Below, piece by piece: positions 57,521 through 64,000 of a DNA stretch of 64,000 nucleotides (the stretch's first letter is position 1; every line of letters starts with the position of its first letter). This stretch comes from Sipunculus nudus (lineage: Eukaryota; Annelida; Sipuncula; Golfingiida; Sipunculidae), in the NCBI GenBank assembly GCA_026874595.1, contig CM049310.1, positions 80,345,056 through 80,409,055 on the forward strand. Direction: 5' to 3'. A model generated the notes under the pieces. The model searched no databases. It had not been told where the DNA came from and saw nothing but the letters and a program-made list of their open reading frames with translations. Both the position numbers and the translations under genes were made by a program.

Positions 57521-59489
57521 CAGACATGGGGTAATCGTAATTAGTAATCGTAATCAATTACAAACGATTACATTTTTAATAATCGTAATCATAAACCCTT
57601 ACATTTATTTTAAAAGGAAAGTAATTGTAACCGAAATCAGTTACTCTCCGAGTGTAATCGTAATCATGATAATTAGATATGATTACATTGATTAATTTTC
57701 TATTTCCCAATTTTTAACAGCTACAGTTTATGTTTTCTAAAACACTTGTGTTTCATGTTTAACACTGATTTAAACAACATTAAGCGTGAACTATGCAGCT
57801 GTTGTGACTCCTGACAGCCATCAAATTATACTACGGTAGTAGATGTATTTAATGGAAACTAGGTGGATAGTTTGTGTGAGCATTTTCCGATGAAATAAGA
57901 AAGGAATAAATAATATCAGCATTTTAAATTTAATTTCTATCAAATTTAGTTGGTCATTATTACTTTGTTAAGACCAGTTAAGTGCTCACTATAATACTGC
58001 GGTACTGCAAAAATGAGTAGTTGTAGTAATCTAGGTAATATTCACTGCCAGATACCTCCGAAGCAAATCACCTCATTAGTATATGAGCAAAAACCTTAAT
58101 CCTAGTCATGATTAATTGTCTAAACATAACCATAAACAGATACCTTTGTGCAACATCTTGACCACACAAACTAATGTATGTTAAGTAGTTTACATGGCTT
58201 AAATGCATTAAACAACAAAGCATAACTTAGGATACCTTAAACGGGCAGATTTATCATTATAATGGGGAAAATAAACAGACGATGCCCTATGTCTTCCATG
58301 TACAGGCAGCTAATCTGAAATATAAAATAAAACTCAAGGATTTAGGGATTCATTTCTATTAAGTATGTATGACCAGAGCCTCTAGCTGAAAGACATAATT
58401 GGCTGACAACATTGCTCATCTTATATTTTACAAAGATATGGTCAGTGGTCAGGTGAATTCTGTTAAGTAATGCAAAGCTAATTAGCTGAAAAAGGGGAAG
58501 GGTATTGTATTTCCACGGAGAAAGAATTAGATTCTCCATGGAACTACATAGGGAGTCGAGTTCTTGTCCAGGAGGTGTACACAGAGATAGATGTAAAAAA
58601 AGCATGGCATATTTTTTGCATGCAGTGTTTGCCCATGCAATGATCTGAATCAGCCAATGGTCTTAGGCAGGTCAATAAGGAGACACTTCAGGTTTTGTGG
58701 GTTATGTAAAACTATATTCAGCTGGTGACAAAGCCAGATGCAGGCCCTGAAGTGGCTTATATTAGGTCACAGGTAATCAAGCTGGTGCTCTACTTTGGGC
58801 CATGTTATGTAATATGTGAGACTGGCCACAAGTATAAGCCAAAAGTACCGAACAGTCTATTCATACGACATTATGGCCAGGTACATTTGTACAACTTCAT
58901 GTCCAGTGGGGCCTGCAAACACGAATCTGTCCAAAAAAAGAGACGTAAGATTTCATGAGCTCAACCCTTTTATAAACAGTAAACTCTCTCCAGAAAATGG
59001 AATAATCGAAGGAACATAAAATAAAAAGGGCATTATATTCTAGTATTAAAAGGGATCACTGTTACCACAACCATATTTTTGTAATTTTAATAATGTAGCC
59101 CGTCCTGCTCCTCAAATGCCGGCATTTAGCCCGGACCTGCCCCGACCCGCAGTTAAAATTTCTTTGACCCACCAAGTGAAATCATGAAATCAAGACTTGT
59201 CAAACAAGTTTTTGGAATGATATAAATCATTTCTAGTTAGCTTCAGACTATTTTATCTATCTCGTATCTTGATGAGACTAACTATTGGATATGTACACTC
59301 TAAGTTTTCTTAAAAGAAGAAAAGAATATAGGTTAGAGAATACAATTCTTGCATTAACTGTTGACAATATTAAGGTTTGTAATCATGGCTGTAATCATAA
59401 AGTAATTGTAATCGTAATCGTAGTCATTTATTTTCAAAGTAATCCTAATCGTTATCGATTAAATATATCAAGTAATCATCCCATATCTG
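57521..59489. mobile_element. hAT-like non-autonomous element with 8-bp duplication
   Basis: The element starts CAGACATGGGGTAATCG and ends CATCCCATATCTG, imperfect inverted repeats with the CAG..CTG form usual in hAT elements. ATGGAGAC is duplicated exactly at 57513-57520 and 59490-59497, the 8-bp length that defines hAT insertion. Both subterminal regions carry many GTAATCGTAATC motifs (57530-57670 and 59380-59480). No hAT dimerisation domain or BED finger is visible in the 1.7 kb between, and the short ORFs there show no domains. Confidence 0.85.
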
Positions 59490-59497
59490 ATGGAGAC

Positions 59498-59914
59498 TGA
59501 CCGACAGATCGTGGGCCAGTCGCGCGTGCTTTTGCGTGACCACAATTTAGAGTATCATCATAATATTATGTATCTTTCCCTTTCCCAATTTGACGTGTCA
59601 GAGCGGCGCAAATCAAAGGCTCCGTTTCTTTGGAGAACGGAAATTGAAACAAAATATTGAGGCCAGAGTATGGTACGTTTCCCAGATTAAATAGACAAAA
59701 TACTTTTTAGGCCAAGTGTTTTTTTTTAGAATGGAAATTGAATCAAAATATTGAGGCCAGAGTATGGTACGTTTCCCAGATTAATTATAACAAAATACTT
59801 TTAAGGCAAAGTATTACGCGTATTTTTTTCTATATACAGAAAAGGGAAGAAAACTGAATGTTTAGAGAGAATGGTGCCTGAGAAATATAACAAAGTTAAA
59901 AGCCACACAAAGAA
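59498..59914. other. Short intergenic stretch with a local duplication
   Basis: A segment of about 60 bp beginning GAAATTGAA(A/T)CAAAATATTG and ending GTTTCCCAGATTAA occurs twice, at about 59640 and 59733. No gene. Confidence 0.6.
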
Positions 59915-61140
59915 AAAATAATAATAATATTTTATTTTGTAAAGCGTAAAATCCACGGTGCTGGCTCTAAAACGCTATTACAAGCAAACAATTGCATTAT
60001 AAAATGACTGACTAAGAAAAAAATTCATTAAAATAAAGATGGAGACTAAAAATTAGATGAAGTCTTGGTAGGACATGCACATGATCCAGTAATATAAAAT
60101 GATATATCATTAAACTAATAAAAGACGTTAAACCTATAAAAGTAGTTAAATCACGGTAAAGAAATAAAATCTGCACAATCTGCAAAATCACAGGCCAGCC
60201 ATTAAAGTATAGAACATATAAGTATGTCTTGAGCATTTTTTAGAAAAGGCTAGGTTCTCAGATTTTTTAATTCCAAAGGTAATGGATTCTACAAAGTGGG
60301 ACCTGCCACACAAAATGCTCTTTTGACAACCATGGAAGACTTTGTATGTGGAACAAAAAGTAATTCCTGATCGGCCGATCTGAGGCATCTACCTGGTGCG
60401 TACGAATGAATTAGATGTTGTAGGTAGACCGGGGCTGTGCGATGCTTGGTTTTGAAAAGTAGTATGGCCACCTTAAATTTAATGCGCTGATTCACAGGGA
60501 GCCAGTGCAGGTCACGCAATACAGGTGTAATGTGCTCATACTTGTCACAATCACTTAGTACCCTGGCTGCGCTCTTCTGATCTCGCCTCTGAATTAATGA
60601 AGACGGATACCCAAGCAGTAAGGCATTCCCATAATCTAACTTGGTAGTGACAAAACCATGGATCAGGCGTTCAAGAGAACGTTGATCCAAATAAGCTTTT
60701 ATTTTATAGATGTTGTGGAGATGCATGTAAGCCACACGGCAAATGGTGTTCATATGCTGCTCCATGGTGGAATGGGAATCAAAATGAACACCAAGGCTTT
60801 GAATCCACTGAGATGGTGGAACTTTATGTTCGCCGATCAGAAGAATTGGACATTTCATCTTTGACGCCAAATGTTAAGGTGTAATCGGTATCACCTCCGT
60901 TTTATCATCGTTCATTTTCATGCAGTTGTTGGCCATCAACTTACGTTCTAAACCAGCAGTAGCCTCCATTTATGTGATGTTGTTGCTGAGTATCTCAGGC
61001 CTGGAAGTCAAATAAAAAAGTAGAATCACCAGCATACATATTATAAAAACCACGCTCGTGCAGTAAAGTACTTAAGAAAGCTGTGTATATAGTAAGGAGG
61101 ACAGGGCCCAAGACGGAGCCCTGGGCCACACCACAGTCCA
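59915..61140 (-). pseudogene. CR1/L2-type non-LTR retrotransposon, 5'-truncated
   Basis: On the minus strand the sequence starts with CGVAQGSVLGPVLLTIY (the GxPQGSxLGP palm block) and YAGDSTFLF in place of YADDTQLY. LERKLMANNCMKMNDDKTEV follows, then the ORF at 60870-60289 carrying SLGVHFDSHSTMEQHM, LVHAF-like LIHGFVTTKLDYGNALL, KSAARVLS, ITPVLRDLHWLPVNQRI and KVAILLFKTKH. These are the thumb and C-terminal blocks of CR1/L2-like LINE RT. Stops at TP*HLASK and DFQA*DTQ and the altered catalytic box show it is inactive. The 3' end GCTTTACAAAATAAA followed by an ATT repeat (59916-59935) is typical of these elements. Confidence 0.88.
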
Positions 61141-61910
61141 ATTATTGTAACTGCGACCTAAACCCTACAATCTGAACTGACTTGCTAAGCTGACAAAGAT
61201 ATAATGCGAATGATATGGGGAATTGGAAAATTACTTCGTACATTGTATTATTGATAGGCTTCATCTATAATTCTGAGTGTTTATCAGTGTTATTATATAT
61301 TTATATGTATATTATAATTTATATATTCTCATACCGAAAATGTTAACGCATCTGGATTCTGTAAATAAAACAATTTACTACTTCATAGGAAGTCGATGTT
61401 GTACATTTAAAAAAGTATATATTTTGTATTATTATTAGACATCCGAGAAAACAAATAATAATAATAAAGATAACAGAGGATTACTTTGTTTATAATTCAC
61501 GTTTTTGAGTGGAGATAAAAAATAACTTCAATAGCTTGTAAATGTCTTAAATATCTTATCCATAGTAATTAAGATTATCTGAAACGAAGCATGCTGTTTC
61601 TTCTTTACCGATTGAAAATGGACATGTTAAATATATATATATGTAAGTATTATGCATAAGTTTTTAGAAAGTCCACTGTGTTAAATGGGGACAGACCATA
61701 CCTTTTAATAGTGTTTATTAAAAAAAACCAACCAGACATTCACATTTGAAATGACAAGGTCTGAACAGGTGAAGCAATTGGAATTGAAAATATGGTGATT
61801 ACTTTGGAACGGATTTGCTCTAGCAATACAAATCCTAGAGAGCTAACGGTCTTTGGTCGTGCACTGTGTTCAATGAGTCTCAGATTGTTAACCTTGCAAA
61901 ACGTTTATGC
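61141..61910. other. Upstream region of the Ig-like gene
   Basis: AT-rich with no ORF of note. A short (AAT)n tract lies near 61455. Confidence 0.5.
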
Positions 61911-61918
61911 TATATAAG
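61911..61918 (+). promoter_or_regulatory. Candidate TATA box of the Ig-like receptor gene
   Basis: TATATAAG lies 141 bases upstream of the signal-peptide ATG at 62059, a plausible distance for a short 5' UTR. Only the motif and position support it. Confidence 0.4.
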
Positions 61919-62058
61919 ACCACTACAGTTATTTTTTTTATTAAGTTTAAATTTCCTTACCCCATGACTAAATATTCTTGTAAAATTGCAGGACTTATCT
62001 TCTTCTTAAGACAGATTTTCACTGTGACTGTGGATAGAAGTATGTGACTACAATACAC

Positions 62059-64000
62059 ATGGGTATAATGCAACTTGGAGTGGTGATATGTTCCATGCTA
62101 CTAGCCTTTATATCGACTAGTCAAGCATCCGGTGAGAACATTAAAAAAAGTATGATTATACATGTAATCAGTAATTATTATCGATCTAGTGCCAAATAAT
62201 TAAACTTTATAACCGCTGTCAATCTCGTTATAAATGTTTAATCATGTATGCATAATATTCTAGCAATTCATTATTGTATAAAAACGTGAATATCGTGTTT
62301 GCATAGAATACATTCCCTCCATAGGTTCCTTTCATAAGTCTGGGAAAAGAAGCTTCTTTGTCGCTGGTTATGATGGGACATTTGAGGATGAGGCTCTTGA
62401 TGCAGAGATATCAATGTCTATAAGCCCGCCAGATGTGCCATTACAAATAGTCGAGTGCTATCACGATGGGTTGTTCTACATTATACACTTCGGCAATAAC
62501 AGTATAATAAAAATTGGAGAGCTGGGGAGTAGAACTGATCATATAATAAACGAGACGCCCGAAAAGCTGACCCTATCACTGTACATACAAAACCCAAAGA
62601 ATACAGATGCCGGGAAGTATAATTGTCTGTTATATTGTAAAAACACCAATGCCAGGAAAGAGGCCAACATGATATTAACTAAAAGAGGTAATACATTTAT
62701 TAATTAGATAATGATTTAAGTTTTAATTGTCATCTCCGTATGAAACGAACGTTGATGTTTATACAAAATGTACATTTACAGATGAGGTTTACCCTTGGAG
62801 TTTACGTAATACAACAGTCGTATGAATTGTGGTCTTACCTTGTTCACAAACCAGTAATATTTACGATTTATTCGAAGAAACGGGAACATATAATTTATTT
62901 CTGGCCAGTTTGCTTATTATAAATTGGTGAAGATTTTATTCCAACACAGTATTGGTGAAACAACAACAATATAATTATGTCAAAACTACGTATTGCATCT
63001 TACCAGTTGCCTTGAAGAACCTGAAGGGCCATAACAGCTCATTCTACCGTACCAGCCCAGAAGCAGTCATTCAGATTGACATGATGCCCCACAAAACAAG
63101 CCTTGACTGGGTGAAATGTTTTCAGCATCGTAAACCTGTTCCATCGAAGCATTTCTATACATATGACCACAGAAAAGGACTCATTATTGCAAGAGGAGAT
63201 TTAGGAAGACGCACCAGACACTCGATGGAAGTGTTGGATACAAAATTAATATTTACTCTGAACATAAAAAATCCGGCCCCTGATGATGCGGGATCATTTT
63301 GCTGTCAAATAGATGCCGCAGGCGCGGACTTGCCTCATGTTGTTGCCTTAGAGTTGGTAGAAAAAAGTGAGACACTAATAGTTAATTCAATAATAACAGT
63401 CCATAATAATATAAACAATACAATGCATTTAATTGATGATTAAATGTTTTAGAAAGGGCACAAATTGCAAAGATCATGAAGTATGAAGTGTGACATATAA
63501 ATGCCAAAGCCATCAGAGTCTCGAAGACTTAAATGTACTTATCGGCGTGGACGCAATTTACCTACAGTGTTTCAAGCGTCAGCAAATTTCCCAAAGACTT
63601 TTCTTCAATGATCAATGTACAGGCTGTTTATTTTTTCAGAAGACACTACAAAAATCATGAAAGCAGCTCAGTGGAGTGGAACAAAAAGAACAATCACTGC
63701 ATCGCAGCAAGGCATGTTAATGAATTAAACAGGATAAGTCTTTATGTTGGGTTGAACATATTGGGAATTCCATTTCATTATTGAATTACTACTCTTTCAA
63801 TCATCAGCCAGCTGTTGCATAAATAATTAGAATGTTAGATCATATCAGATTATATCATAATTTCAATGTTACTATAAAGATTTTTTTCTTTCAGATGACG
63901 AGCGCAAAGTAAACGGCCTTGGGCACATTTTTCGAGTATCTGTTGTTGCATTGTTGTCTTGCCTCGTACTAGCGTTTGTCATTGTGATATATTTGGGTTA
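62059..64000 (+). CDS. Type I membrane protein with two Ig-like domains (partial, spliced)
   Basis: Four exons join in frame, all with phase 1 introns and GT-AG borders: 62059-62131, 62325-62687, 63007-63366 and 63895 to beyond 64000. Exon 1 is a signal peptide (MGIMQLGVVICSMLLAFIST). Exons 2 and 3 each encode one Ig-like domain. Domain 1 has C69 and C125 with DAGKYNC; domain 2 has C183 and C245 with DDAGSFCC, preceded by the LxLxIxN strand typical of V-type folds. Neither domain has a Trp 10-15 residues after the first Cys, which is unusual. Exon 4 encodes a membrane helix (about residues 278-299, VALLSCLVLAFVIVIYLG), after which the window ends. One symmetrical phase 1 exon per Ig domain is the classic arrangement. 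A cell-surface recognition or adhesion role is inferred from architecture; the ligand and any cytoplasmic signalling motif are unknown. The ATG was chosen for the signal peptide and TATA distance. Confidence 0.88.

Overview
The window is AT-rich animal DNA with intron-bearing genes, dense microsatellites and many transposable-element families. There is no sign of operons, ribosome binding sites or prokaryotic genes. The mix of a chromodomain-like Ty3/gypsy element, Penelope-like and CR1/L2-type retroelements, several TIR elements, repeats beginning ACGCCCGTC and a divergent rhodopsin-type GPCR suggests a marine invertebrate, probably a lophotrochozoan such as a mollusc. That placement is inference from repeat and protein style; no species marker was seen.

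Layout. 1-7988: a minus-strand Ty3/gypsy LTR retrotransposon whose left LTR is cut by the window edge. It carries gag, protease, RT, RNase H, integrase and a chromodomain-like tail, interrupted by frameshifts and two in-frame TAG codons, although the visible LTR parts match at all 193 bases. 7989-9905: two dispersed repeat families. 9915-10345: a broken L1/Tx1-like RT. 10365-14840 and 17550-23665: two diverged copies of one duplicated block with different nested insertions. These include a CpG-rich Harbinger-like MITE, for which the other copy is the empty site, and a broken SWIM/YqaJ-type gene fragment. 23666-33800: mostly anonymous DNA with microsatellites and element ends. 34380-35265: a Penelope-like element remnant (GIY-YIG endonuclease) with a 51-bp minisatellite in its linker. 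36985-38700: second copy of the 7989-8955 repeat, carrying a pogo/Tigger-like MITE flanked by TA. 39047-40336: an intact seven-transmembrane receptor gene, the clearest complete host gene. 42625-43600: a repeat element with 136-141 bp tandem units. 46248-53752: a 7.5-kb non-coding TIR element with CAAGC target duplications, arrays of a roughly 20-bp motif at both ends and three nearly identical 1.85-kb internal units; it lies between two direct copies of a roughly 0.6-kb repeat. 56628-57153: a GC-rich palindromic element. 57521-59489: a hAT-like element with a perfect 8-bp duplication. 59915-61140: a 5'-truncated CR1/L2-type LINE. 62059-64000: a spliced gene for a type I membrane protein with signal peptide, two Ig-like domains and a membrane segment, running off the window.

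Only the GPCR and the Ig-like receptor look like functional host genes; both products would act at the cell surface. Nothing ties them into a pathway. Most of the window records successive transposon insertion, local duplication and microsatellite growth. The least familiar structure is the 46.2-53.8 kb TIR element.
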